From NCBI GenBank assembly GCA_026708325.1, contig JAPOVC010000014.1, positions 528,060 to 592,059 of the forward strand: a stretch of 64,000 nucleotides of DNA, read 5' to 3'. This DNA is from Anaerolineaceae bacterium (GTDB lineage: Bacteria; Chloroflexota; Anaerolineae; Aggregatilineales; Phototrophicaceae). Both the position numbers and the translations under genes were made by a program. A model generated the notes under the pieces. It was not told the origin of the DNA. It worked only from the letters and a program-made list of their open reading frames with translations, and did not search any database. Positions 35,722 to 44,360 of the stretch are shown here, one piece after another (position 1 is the first letter of the stretch; each line of letters opens with the position of its first letter).

Positions 35722-35904
35722 GCTCTACTCCAGTTCGCGCCACCCGCATGTGAAAGTTCACAATGCGTCCAAAGATCCAGGCGGAAGCAGCATTGCGAAC
35801 ACCGGAAGGGCGCAAACAAGCCTGGCCCCGGCCACGCCCGGGCAATGTTTTCTTGCTTGCAGGGCCAACAGGCCCTGCCAGGTTGAACGCCGCAACCAGG
35901 CGGC

Positions 35905-37047
35905 CAGCGATTTGCCACGGAACCGTCTGGCTTCTGCAGCTGCCTGTGTCGACGCTCGCGCATCGGATTGGCGCGGGCCGCTTCCCGGTCAAGGGTCACG
36001 CCCAGCCCCGAACGTTCCGGCGGCAACAGCCAGCCATCTTTCCACTCGACCTGTTCGGGGAATACGTCCGGCAATTGAGTGCCAGGCTTCCTGGCCTGTT
36101 CCTGCACGCCAACCAGCGGGGATGCCATATTCAGGTGCAGGCAGGCGGCAGTGGAGACCAGACCAGGCGGGTAATGCGTGGCCAGCTTGATGTAATGCGT
36201 TTCACACCAGCCGGCAATCTTGCGGGCCTCGGTCAGTCCGCCCACGATGCAAACATCAATGCGTGCGTAGTCGATCAGGTCCTCCTCGATCAGTTGACGA
36301 AACTCCCATTATGGAACTGAATTGCTCGCCGGCAGCCAGTGGGGCTGACGTCCGCTGGCGCAGCGTCCGGTACGAATGCGTGTCTTCGCAGCGCAAGGGG
36401 TCTTCAACAAAGAAGAGGCGACAGGTTTCCAGTTCATTGCAAAGCCACAAGGTGTCGGGCAGGTCAAGCCGCGTGTGCACGTCAAACGCGATTTCCATGT
36501 CATCGCCCACCGCTTCGCGCACGGCATGTACCTGTCGGATGGCTGCCAGAATCGACTGACGCGGGTCCAGCACCTTGCCTTCACAGGGCAGTCCCCAACG
36601 GACGAACTTCCAGCCCTCTTGCTTCGACTTCAGGCAGGACTCAACCAGCGGTTCCACGCCCAGCGAGCAGTCGCCGTTGTGCGGATAGCAAACGACGCGA
36701 ACTCGCGCCCGCCCGCCCAACCAGTTCGTATACCGGAACATTCAGGGCCTTGCCCTTGATGTCCCAAAAGGCGATGTCTATGGCAGATATGGCGGTTGTC
36801 GCAATTCTTTGCGCCGGAAAGAAGCCCCCGCGAAACAGCAACTGCCAGATATGTTCCGTCCGAAACGGGTCCATTCCGGGAAGCACGGGACGAAAATGGT
36901 CGATGACACCACTGATCGCGTGTTACCGGTTGCTGATACCGCATTCACCGACGCCGGAAATGCCCTCATCAGTGTCAACAGTCACGAAAAAACTGTTTTT
37001 TTTCTGCCGTTCCAGACCGGCCAGACATCAATTGCGGTCATTTTCAT
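35905..37047 (-). pseudogene. Full-length but frameshifted GalD-type dehydratase
   Basis: A complete third copy in three frames. ATG 37047 opens MKMTAIDVWPVWNGR, then a +2 indel in an 8-T run near 36995 shifts the frame. A second shift is near 36715 (after PVYELVGRAG), and a +1 base in CCCATTATGGAAC near 36314 is the third, where the intact copies read CCCATTTGGAGC. The stop is lost, so the C-terminal frame (KPDGSVANRW) runs on. Metal-site segments FDVHTR, FVEDPL and AAGEQF are still readable, so decay is recent. Confidence 0.88.
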
Positions 37048-37123
37048 GCCACGCTCCCTTCCACAAGTCGGGCGCAGCATAGCGTCCTGCAAGGTTGCTG
37101 CGGCGATTGGAAACATCGCATCA

Positions 37124-37227
37124 AGGGGGTGGCAATCCAGGCTGTTCCCCGGCTGGTTCGGCCTGAACCTGGCCCGCTTTCTGCCCGGTCGCCGGTCGCC
37201 AATGGGTGGACATGAGGAGGCGACAGC
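37124..37227 (+). pseudogene. Relic of the small membrane protein gene (C-terminal end)
   Basis: This stretch translates to GWFGLNLARFLPGR and GGHEEATARAQ, matching the end of the intact gene at 33.5 kb (GWLGLNLTPYLRSR, GHRETQS). DNA identity is clear from GGGGTGGC at 37125 onward. The upstream part of the gene is gone. Confidence 0.7.
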
Positions 37228-37290
37228 AAGAGCGCAGGTTAATTAGTGGTCCTGGATCCCTTTTGGGGAAAAGCTCTCCGGTTGATTTAT
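37228..37290 (+). pseudogene. Relic of the 96-residue gene (last 15 codons)
   Basis: From GTG 37246 the frame reads VVLDPFWGKALRLI, against VVLDPIWEEALWLL at the end of the intact gene. The stop codon has been lost. It directly follows the membrane-protein relic, so an internal deletion joined the two C-terminal ends. The rest of the 280-base gap (37048-37327) shows nothing further. Confidence 0.75.
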
Positions 37291-37327
37291 TTGCGCCGTC
37301 CAGTCTACCGATTTTCTCGCCTGCCGC

Positions 37328-38467
37328 TTACCAGTTCGTCAGCGACCCGTCTGCTCTGTGCAGCAGAAAACCGCGACTTTCACGCATGGGATGCCGTCGT
37401 GCGGCCTCGCGGTCGAAGGTGATGCCCAGCCCCGGCCGCGTCGGCGGCAACAGCCAGCCATCCTGCCAATCTACCTGCTCCGGAAAGACGTCTGGCAACA
37501 TGCTGCCGGGAACCTGCGGCTGCTCCTGCACGCCAACCAAAGGCGACGCCAGGTTCAGTTGCAGGCAGGCCGCTGATGAAACCGGCCCCAGCGGATTGTG
37601 CGTGGCCAGCTTGATGTAATGCGTTTCGCACCAGCCGGCAATCTTGCGCGCCTCCGTCAGGCCGCCGACGATGCACAAATCGATGCGGGCGTAATCGATA
37701 AGTTCTTCCTCGAGCAACTGCCTGAATTCCCACTTCGAACTGAATTGCTCGCCCGCAGCCAGCGGCACGGTCGTCCGCGGCCGCAGGGTCTTGAATGAAT
37801 CCGGGTTCTCGCTGCGCAGCGGGTCCTCAATGAAGAATGGGCGGAACTGTTCGAATTCCTGACAAAGCCACAGGGCGTCAGCCAAATCAAGTCGGGTGTG
37901 CACGTCGAAGGCAATTTCGATCTCTTCCCCAACCGCCTCACGCACGGCCTGCGCCTGGCGGATGGCGGCCTGCACCGACTGCCGCGGCTCCAGCGTCGCG
38001 CCGTCCTGCGGCAAGTCCCAGCGCACGAACTTCCAGCCCGCCTCTGTCGCTTCAAGGCAGGCCTCCACCAGAGGCTCGACTTCCAGCCCGCGCCCGTAAT
38101 TGTGCGGATAGCATACAACCCGGTCGCGCGCCAACCCGCCCAGCAATTCATAGACCGGCACGTTTAGCGCCTTGCCCTTGATGTCCCACAGTGCGATGTC
38201 AATCGCCGAAATAGCCGCGGTTTGGATGCGCTGTGCCGGGAAGAAGCCGCTGCGGAACAGCAGTTGCCAGATGTACTCCGTACGGAATGGATCCATGCCA
38301 AGCAGCAGCGGTCGCATGTGTTCGATCGCGCCGATGACCGCATGTTCGCGCCAGGTAATGCCCGCTTCACCAACGCCTGAGATGCCCTGATCTGTGTCGA
38401 CCGTGACGAACAGGCAGTTGCGTCTGCCGTTCCAGACCGGCCAGACATCAATTGCGGTGATTTTCAT
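37328..38467 (-). CDS. GalD-type sugar acid dehydratase (enolase superfamily), copy B
   Basis: A 379-residue paralogue of copy A with identical length and all five catalytic positions (FDVHTR, FIEDPL, AAGEQF, THNPLGPVS). Differences cluster in the substrate-side capping segments, for example YGRGLEVEPLVEACLEATEA for YPHNAGHSMDD-ILVESCLATKEA, so the two copies may accept different sugar acids. Transcribed away from the aldolase genes. The ribosome site GGGAGG is part of an inverted repeat just upstream. Confidence 0.9.
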   Translation of the reverse strand: MKITAIDVWPVWNGRRNCLFVTVDTDQGISGVGEAGITWREHAVIGAIEHMRPLLLGMDPFRTEYIWQLLFRSGFFPAQRIQTAAISAIDIALWDIKGKALNVPVYELLGGLARDRVVCYPHNYGRGLEVEPLVEACLEATEAGWKFVRWDLPQDGATLEPRQSVQAAIRQAQAVREAVGEEIEIAFDVHTRLDLADALWLCQEFEQFRPFFIEDPLRSENPDSFKTLRPRTTVPLAAGEQFSSKWEFRQLLEEELIDYARIDLCIVGGLTEARKIAGWCETHYIKLATHNPLGPVSSAACLQLNLASPLVGVQEQPQVPGSMLPDVFPEQVDWQDGWLLPPTRPGLGITFDREAARRHPMRESRGFLLHRADGSLTNW

Positions 38468-38470
38468 GCA

Positions 38471-38495
38471 TTCCTCCCTTCCCCGACGGGAGGAA
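38471..38495 (-). promoter_or_regulatory. Inverted repeat that can mask the ribosome site of dehydratase B
   Basis: TTCCTCCC at 38471-38478 and GGGAGGAA at 38488-38495 are perfect 8-base complements with a 9-base loop. On the transcript the second arm is the Shine-Dalgarno sequence GGGAGGAA, 3 bases before the ATG. Folding would block translation. The first arm lies just after a TACACT hexamer, a possible -10 element. Confidence 0.45.
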
Positions 38496-38560
38496 GTGTA
38501 TCATCATGCAGGGCTCGTTGAGAGCATTTGGAAATCGGGCACAACGAAGGATGGCAGTCC

Positions 38561-39322
38561 ATGCTGACGAATTCGACGAAAGCGAAACTGAAGGCCGGCG
38601 ACTGCGTCTACGGCTGTTTTTTTCGTACACCGGACCCGACGCTGGCGGAATTCATGGGCTATCAGGGCTGGGACTTTCTGATCCTGGACGCCGAGCACGG
38701 CTCGCTCGAACCCAATCGCGCCGAAGATATGGTGCGGGCCCTGGAATTGCGGGGCGTCACTCCGCTGGTGCGCGTCACCACCAACCAGACGCACGTTTTG
38801 CTGCGCTTTCTGGACGCCGGCGCCCAGGGCGTACACGTCCCCTGGGTCAATACGCCCGCCGATGCCGAACGGGCGCTACAAGCCATCAAGTATCAGCCAC
38901 GCGGCATGCGCGGGCTGGCCGGCGTTCGCCCCTCCACCTTTGGCCAGGAGATGAGCCTGCCGGACTACGTTGCCAGCGCAAACGAGGAGACCCTGACGAT
39001 TCTGCAACTGGAGAGCGGCCAGGCGATCGACAACCTGGATGCCATTCTCGCCGTCACGGATATCGACGTCCTCTTCCTCGGTCGCACGGATTTGTCCCAT
39101 TCCCTGGGCCATGCAGGCGACACGTCACATCCGGCAGTGGAAGCAGTGGTCGAGCGGGCAGTGGAAAAAATCACCGCGTCAGAGGTGGCGCTCGGTGTGG
39201 TCGTGCCCACTGTTGAAGAGGCCAGGGCCTGGCGTCAACGGGGCGCGCGCTACATCGCCACGGGCTTCGAGGGAATTGTCGGGTCCGCGAGCAAGGCCTG
39301 GCTGGCGGGGGCCAGCCTCTGA
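38561..39322 (+). CDS. HpcH/HpaI-family class II aldolase
   Basis: A 253-residue metal-dependent aldolase that cleaves 2-keto-3-deoxy sugar acids or 4-hydroxy-2-oxo acids to pyruvate and an aldehyde. Motifs are ILDAEHGSLEP with the catalytic His, LVRVTTNQ, GAQGVHVPWVNT, QLESGQAIDNLDAIL with the metal-binding Glu and LFLGRTDLSHSLG. ATG 38561 is the first family-like start. The position beside GalD-type dehydratases supports cleavage of their 2-keto-3-deoxy products. Confidence 0.88.
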   Translation: MLTNSTKAKLKAGDCVYGCFFRTPDPTLAEFMGYQGWDFLILDAEHGSLEPNRAEDMVRALELRGVTPLVRVTTNQTHVLLRFLDAGAQGVHVPWVNTPADAERALQAIKYQPRGMRGLAGVRPSTFGQEMSLPDYVASANEETLTILQLESGQAIDNLDAILAVTDIDVLFLGRTDLSHSLGHAGDTSHPAVEAVVERAVEKITASEVALGVVVPTVEEARAWRQRGARYIATGFEGIVGSASKAWLAGASL

Positions 39323-39345
39323 GCGGCCCGCCAGAGCGTTCCCTT

Positions 39346-39354
39346 CTGCTATAC
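39346..39354 (+). promoter_or_regulatory. Extended -10 element TGCTATACT
   Basis: TG-n-TATACT is a good extended -10 motif without an obvious -35 hexamer. It lies 39 bases before the GTG start of the LacD-like aldolase. Confidence 0.4.
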
Positions 39355-39392
39355 TTTCGCCATTCTGTAGCGCAGACGAGAAGGAGATTCCT

Positions 39393-40358
39393 GTGAAAGC
39401 GACTCTGACACCTGGCCGCTGGCGCGGACTGAAAACCACCAGCACCAGCGAAAACGTCTTCACGATCATGGCCTTTGACCAGCGTGGCAGTTACGTCGGC
39501 ATGTTGCAGGAGGGCAGCAGTTACGATGACGCCGTGGCCATCAAGTCCGAGGTGGTCGGTCAATTGTCGCCCTACACCAGCGCCGTGCTGCTGGACCCGA
39601 CTTATGGCCTGCGACCCGCCATGCAGATGCACCGCAACAGCGGCCTGCTGATGGCCCTCGAAAAGTCCGGCTATACCGGCGACAGCACCATGCGCCGCGC
39701 GGACTTCGATCCCGACTGGACGGTCGCCAAAATGCGCAGGGCCGGCGCGGCCGCCGTCAAGCTCCTCATTTACTACCATCCGGACTCTGGCGCCCTTGCC
39801 GACGAGATCGAGGAGACCATCAGCGGCATTGTGGCGGACTGCCACGAGCAGGACCTGCCGCTATTCGTCGAGCCGATGTCCTACAGTCTGGACCCGGAGG
39901 TCCCTACGGATTCGGCGGACTTCGCTGAAGGCAAGCCCGAGGTGGTCATCGAGACTGCGCGACGCATCGGCGGGCTGGGCGTAGACGTGCTCAAGATGGA
40001 ATTCCCGATGAACGCCAAATACCACAACGACGAGAACGAATGGCTGCAGGCCTGTGAAGCGCTCAGCGCCGCCAGTGCAGTGCCCTGGGTGCTGCTTAGC
40101 GCAGGCGTGGACTTCGAGATTTTCGAGCGACAGGTGCGCGTGGCCTGCGAGGGCGGCGCCAGCGGCTATCTCGGTGGGCGCGCCATCTGGAAGGAATGCG
40201 CCGCCATGTCACCTGGTGAACGTCATGAATTCCTGCTCGGCACCGCCATGGAACGGATTGAGGCCCTTAACAATCACACCACCCAACAGGGCCGTCCCTG
40301 GACCGACTTCTACGACCTGCCGGAGGGCGGTTCGGACTGGTACCGGAGTTACGGCTAA
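39393..40358 (+). CDS. LacD-like tagatose-bisphosphate/ketose aldolase family protein
   Basis: A 321-residue class I aldolase-like TIM barrel. It has FTIMAFDQRGSYVGML, AVLLDPTYGLRPAM, AAAVKLLIYYHPD with the likely Schiff-base Lys, LFVEPMSYSL and KMEFPMNAKYHNDENEWLQA. GTG 39393 sits 6 bases after GAAGGAG. LacD cleaves tagatose 1,6-bisphosphate. Relatives cleave sulfofructose phosphate or, as a DUF2090 domain, serve inositol breakdown. It is a candidate for the missing IolJ step here. Confidence 0.8.
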   Translation: MKATLTPGRWRGLKTTSTSENVFTIMAFDQRGSYVGMLQEGSSYDDAVAIKSEVVGQLSPYTSAVLLDPTYGLRPAMQMHRNSGLLMALEKSGYTGDSTMRRADFDPDWTVAKMRRAGAAAVKLLIYYHPDSGALADEIEETISGIVADCHEQDLPLFVEPMSYSLDPEVPTDSADFAEGKPEVVIETARRIGGLGVDVLKMEFPMNAKYHNDENEWLQACEALSAASAVPWVLLSAGVDFEIFERQVRVACEGGASGYLGGRAIWKECAAMSPGERHEFLLGTAMERIEALNNHTTQQGRPWTDFYDLPEGGSDWYRSYG

Positions 40359-40367
40359 AGGCCCTGC

Positions 40368-41864
40368 TCAGTCGTCCAATTCCGCCAGTTGCTGGAATTG
40401 TGGCGCCAGCGAGGGATACAGGTTGCGATAAGCCGAATAGATGTCCTGATATCGTGCCACGAACTCAGGTTGCGGCAGGGATTCGTCCAGACGCTGCACC
40501 ATCGCCCCGCAGGCTGCGGATACGTCCGGGTATGCGCCAACGCCGACCGTCGCCAGGATCGCGGCGCCAAAAGCAGCCCCCTCGCTGGTGTTGACGCGGT
40601 AAAGGGGCAGGTCCATGATGTCGGTCGTCAACTGCCGCCAGAGCGGGCTGTTGGCCGCCCCACCCTGAATCACCGCGTCCGAGGGGTCCAGACCCTGGGC
40701 CTGGAGGAGCTCCAGGCTTTCCCTAATCCCGAACGCGACACCTTCCATTACGGCCCGCACCATGTGGCCCAGGTCATGGCGCAGCGTCAGGCCGACAAAA
40801 GCCCCTCGCGCCAAAGGATCGGGATGCGGGTGACGCTCACCGCTCAACCAGGGCGCGAATAACAGACCCTCCGCTCCTGGCGGCACCTCCCCTGCCAATG
40901 CGCCGAGGTCGTCGAAACTCATGTCCGGCGCCAGTGCATCGCGCAGCCAGCGCAAGCCTCCGGCGGCGCTCAACATGACGCCCATGCTGAACCATGTCCC
41001 GGGAATGGGCCCGCAAAAGGTGTGCAGGCGACCCTGTGGCTCCGGTTCGTAACGGTCGTTGATGGCGTAGGCCACACCCGACGTGCCCATCGCAAGACTG
41101 AGTTGACCCGCGCCCACCACGCCGCTGCCGACTCCGCCGGCAGGCTGGTCTCCGGCTCCGCCCACGATTCGGGTTCCCGCCGGTAGTCCGGTGGCAGCGC
41201 CGCCACCAGGGCTGACTTCGGCGCAAACTTCCTGCGATTCCGCCAGGGCGGGCAACCAGTCGCGCGGTATCGCCAGCGCGTCCAGCATTTCACCTGACCA
41301 GTCGCGCGCGCCAATATCCATCAGGGCCATGCCGGACCCGTCGGCGACGTCCGTGACGCGTTCCCCGCTGAGCAAGAAACGAACGTAGTCCTTCGGCAGC
41401 AACACCTGCGCAATGCGCCCAAAGACTTCCGCCTCGTGCTCGCGCAACCAGGCGATCTTGGGCGCAGTAAACCCCGGAAAGATTCTGCTGCCAATAAGAC
41501 GGTAAAGGCGTTCCGCGCCGATGGTTTCGGTAATGGCCTCGCACTCCGCCGCGCTGCGCTGGTCGTTCCACAGGATCGCCGGGCGCAAGGGCTCGTCCCT
41601 GGCATCAAGCGCTGTCAGACCGTGCATCTGGCCGGTCAGGCCCAGCGCAGCGATGGAGCCCTGCGGCAAATCCCCGGCGACCTGGCGCAGCGAAGCGCAA
41701 CTGGCCTGCCACCACTCGGCCGGGTCCTGCTCTGACCACAGGGACCGTGGCGTATCAAGCCGGTGATCGTGACTGGCCGTGGCAACCACCGCGCCGCTGG
41801 CGTCAATCGCCACGGCCTTCGAGGCCGTGGTGCTGACATCCAGACCGATAAAGTGTTCGCTCAT
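40368..41864 (-). CDS. xylB: Xylulokinase, FGGY family
   Basis: A 498-residue sugar kinase. The N-terminal phosphate motif is IGLDVSTTASKAVAID. It then has ALGLTGQMHGLTALD and RPAILWNDQRS, typical of xylulokinase, and VIQGGAANSPLWRQLTTDI in the FGGY C-terminal domain. It would phosphorylate D-xylulose or a related ketose. No xylose isomerase is seen. It lies 35 bases behind the PAC2 gene on the same strand and convergent, by 9 bases, with the LacD-like gene. Confidence 0.88.
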   Translation of the reverse strand: MSEHFIGLDVSTTASKAVAIDASGAVVATASHDHRLDTPRSLWSEQDPAEWWQASCASLRQVAGDLPQGSIAALGLTGQMHGLTALDARDEPLRPAILWNDQRSAAECEAITETIGAERLYRLIGSRIFPGFTAPKIAWLREHEAEVFGRIAQVLLPKDYVRFLLSGERVTDVADGSGMALMDIGARDWSGEMLDALAIPRDWLPALAESQEVCAEVSPGGGAATGLPAGTRIVGGAGDQPAGGVGSGVVGAGQLSLAMGTSGVAYAINDRYEPEPQGRLHTFCGPIPGTWFSMGVMLSAAGGLRWLRDALAPDMSFDDLGALAGEVPPGAEGLLFAPWLSGERHPHPDPLARGAFVGLTLRHDLGHMVRAVMEGVAFGIRESLELLQAQGLDPSDAVIQGGAANSPLWRQLTTDIMDLPLYRVNTSEGAAFGAAILATVGVGAYPDVSAACGAMVQRLDESLPQPEFVARYQDIYSAYRNLYPSLAPQFQQLAELDD

Positions 41865-41899
41865 GTCAGCTCCACATTCGGCAGGTCAGTTTTGGGAGA

Positions 41900-42826
41900 T
41901 CAGGCAGGATTCTCGCGGTCGTCCAGCAGCCCGCGCAGGGCATCTTCCCACACGTCGTCGAGGGGGTTGAAAACCGGCTCTTCAAATTCATCTGACAGAC
42001 GCTTCAGATAGTCGCGCACGCCGGCTTCCGGCGCCATTTTTTCCAGTTCGTCGACCTTGGAATTTACGACTTCCACCAGGCGCCTGCTCTTTTCTTCGAG
42101 GTCCTCCAGCGCAAAGTTCGTGCGCAGCATGAAATTGACCCGGCGCATCACGCCAAGCCAGGCCGTGAAATCGTTTTCGATGCGGATGGTGTTGGTCAAT
42201 TTCCCCATGTTGGAGAAATCGTAGGTAGGCACCAGGGCGTGCATCCCCGCGTATTCCAGGTCCCGCTCGCTGGCCTGGCTGCAAAGGTAGGAACCAATGC
42301 TGGCGCCGCCATGATAATCGGAAAGGTTTACCGCCAGTCTGGCGAATTCGCCCGCCATACGCTTCAGGCTGAAGTTGCAGGAAACAATGCGTTCCCGATC
42401 GAAAGGCAACTCGCCGTAAACGCCGCCCAGGCCGACGATGCGTTCGACCTTCAGGTCCGCGGCAAGCTCAAACAGGGCGTTGCTGTAGCGATCGATGTCC
42501 AGATGCGGCTCGTCTCCCAAAAAGATCACAACGCCGCATTCACCGCTGCGCGTGAAAAACAGTTCATTGCGCCGGGTTTCCATCGAACGCGGATAACCGT
42601 TTTCGAATCGCACCACCGGTCGCACCAGATCGTGCGTGCCGGGAATCTGAAACATGTAAAAGCCCTGGTTGTTGAAACGGCCAATCCGCCTGGCGCTGTT
42701 GCGCTGGACCAGATATTTGGGCAGCCCGGAAGACAACGAGCCGGCATCCGCCCACTGGCGCCAGCCGGCGAGCATCACCATGCGCTCTGCCTGCGGTTTG
42801 TCCCACAGTTCCACTACGTCAGGCAT
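41900..42826 (-). CDS. PAC2 family protein
   Basis: A 308-residue cytoplasmic protein of the PAC2 (COG2047-type, ATP-grasp-like) family. Visible marks are MVMLAGWRQWADAGSLSSGL, LFFTRSGECGVVIFLGDEPHLD, VGLGGVYGELPF and HGGASIGSYLCSQA. Homologues in archaea and actinobacteria are linked to proteasome assembly, but in other bacteria the role is unknown. No proteasome gene is present here. It lies 45 bases after the dihydropyrimidinase gene. Confidence 0.75.
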   Translation of the reverse strand: MPDVVELWDKPQAERMVMLAGWRQWADAGSLSSGLPKYLVQRNSARRIGRFNNQGFYMFQIPGTHDLVRPVVRFENGYPRSMETRRNELFFTRSGECGVVIFLGDEPHLDIDRYSNALFELAADLKVERIVGLGGVYGELPFDRERIVSCNFSLKRMAGEFARLAVNLSDYHGGASIGSYLCSQASERDLEYAGMHALVPTYDFSNMGKLTNTIRIENDFTAWLGVMRRVNFMLRTNFALEDLEEKSRRLVEVVNSKVDELEKMAPEAGVRDYLKRLSDEFEEPVFNPLDDVWEDALRGLLDDRENPA

Positions 42827-42871
42827 GGTTTTGCTCCCCTCGTCGTCGGAGCGAGCAGGCAGCGGCGGTCG

Positions 42872-44350
42872 TCACAGAACGGGCGCACCTGGCCGACGCG
42901 CGATGAAGCGTCCGTCGGCGTTCCGACCCAGCCAGTTGTCCCCGTCCACAATCTTGCGCCCCCGCAGCCAGACCTGCCTGGGTCGACCGCGGATCGGCAT
43001 CCCCTCGTACACGATGTAGTCCGTGCGCATGTGCGTCGTTTCCACGCTCAGCACGTGCTCTTCATTCGGGTCCCAGATGGCGATATCGGCATCCGAACCG
43101 ACGGCGATGGTGCCCTTCTTCGGGTACATGCCAAAGATTTTGGCCGGATTGCTGCACATTAACTCGACAAAACGCGTGGGCGAAATGCGGCCGCTGTTGA
43201 CGCCATGTTGCCACATCACCATCATGCGTTCTTCCAGACCCGGCATGCCGTTTGGAATCTTCGCGAAATTGCCGAGACCCAGTTCCTTTCCCGGACGACG
43301 GTAGGAGGGGTCCTGGGCTTCGTAGTCGACCCACTCGCTGTTGTCATGCGCCGCCGCCCATTCCTGCCAGGGGCCCACCCCGCCCTTGTACCAGAAGTTG
43401 CAGTGGTCGGTGCTGACGTGCTGCAGGGAGCCATCCCGAATTGCCTGCCACAACACGCGGTGGTCGGCGTCGCTGCGAATCGGCGGTGAGCAAATGAATT
43501 TGGCGCCCTCGAAGCCGGGCATGGCCAGGTGATCGTCCACGGTCAGGAAAAAGTATTGTGTGCAACTCTCTCCCATCACCGGGTAGCCCAGGGCCCTGCC
43601 GCGCTGAATCGCCTCGACGGCCGCGCGCGTGGTGACGTGGACCACGTAAAGCGGGCAACCGGCCAGACCGGCCATGACCACGGCGCGGTTGGTCGCCTCG
43701 CCCTCAATCTCCGGCGGCCTCGAACTGGCATGATACTTCGGCTCCACCTTGCCTTCCGCCAGCAGACGCGGCGTTAACTCGGCCTCCACGTCGCCATTCT
43801 CGGCATGCACCATGACGATCATGCCCTGCTGCGCGGCCACCTGCATGGCGCGGAACAGGGTCGTGTCGTCGATCTGAAATACGTTCTTGTAGGCCATGAA
43901 GAGTTTCAGGCTGGTGATTCCCTCGTCCAGCAGTGAGGGAATCTCTTCCATCACCTCATCGCGCAGGTCGGTGACGGCCATGTGGAAGCCGTAGTCAACC
44001 TGCGCCAGGTGAGCGGACTTGGCGCGCCAGGTCTCCAGCCCGTCATGCAGGCTGCCGCCGATGGGCTGGACCACAAAATCGATGTGGGAGGTGGAGCCGC
44101 CGAAGGCCAGGGCCCGATGCCCCGTGTCAAAGTCGTCGTTGCTGACCGTGCCGCCAAAGGGCAACTCGAGGTGGGTGTGCACATCAATGCCGCCCGGCAT
44201 CAGGTACATGCCGTCGCAATCGACGACCTCGTGACCCGCGGCATCCAGTTCCAGGCCGATCAGGGTAACGACTTCGCCCTCGACCAGCACGTCCGCCTTA
44301 AGCATGTCGCTGGCGGTGATGACGGTCCCGTTGCGGAACAGGGTCCCCAT
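42872..44350 (-). CDS. Dihydropyrimidinase/hydantoinase
   Basis: A 492-residue cyclic amidohydrolase. It opens TLFRNGTVITASD, has the metal motif GGIDVHTHLELPFGG, the carboxylated lysine region TSLKLFMAYKNVFQ and YVVHVTTRAAVEAIQ. It hydrolyses dihydrouracil or dihydrothymine to the N-carbamoyl beta-amino acid. ATG 44350 follows AAGGAGG. With the downstream-acting amidase, aminotransferase and semialdehyde dehydrogenase it forms a reductive-pyrimidine-type pathway. Dihydropyrimidine dehydrogenase is not in the window. Confidence 0.92.
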   Translation of the reverse strand: MGTLFRNGTVITASDMLKADVLVEGEVVTLIGLELDAAGHEVVDCDGMYLMPGGIDVHTHLELPFGGTVSNDDFDTGHRALAFGGSTSHIDFVVQPIGGSLHDGLETWRAKSAHLAQVDYGFHMAVTDLRDEVMEEIPSLLDEGITSLKLFMAYKNVFQIDDTTLFRAMQVAAQQGMIVMVHAENGDVEAELTPRLLAEGKVEPKYHASSRPPEIEGEATNRAVVMAGLAGCPLYVVHVTTRAAVEAIQRGRALGYPVMGESCTQYFFLTVDDHLAMPGFEGAKFICSPPIRSDADHRVLWQAIRDGSLQHVSTDHCNFWYKGGVGPWQEWAAAHDNSEWVDYEAQDPSYRRPGKELGLGNFAKIPNGMPGLEERMMVMWQHGVNSGRISPTRFVELMCSNPAKIFGMYPKKGTIAVGSDADIAIWDPNEEHVLSVETTHMRTDYIVYEGMPIRGRPRQVWLRGRKIVDGDNWLGRNADGRFIARRPGAPVL

Positions 44351-44360
44351 GGCGTCCTCC

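Noticed and set aside
35451..37047. Broken dehydratases as sequencing error
   Set aside because: One lesion is in an 8-T run, but others are a nonsense codon, truncation, an in-frame deletion, a lost stop and a +1 outside any homopolymer. Several independent lesions make real decay more likely.
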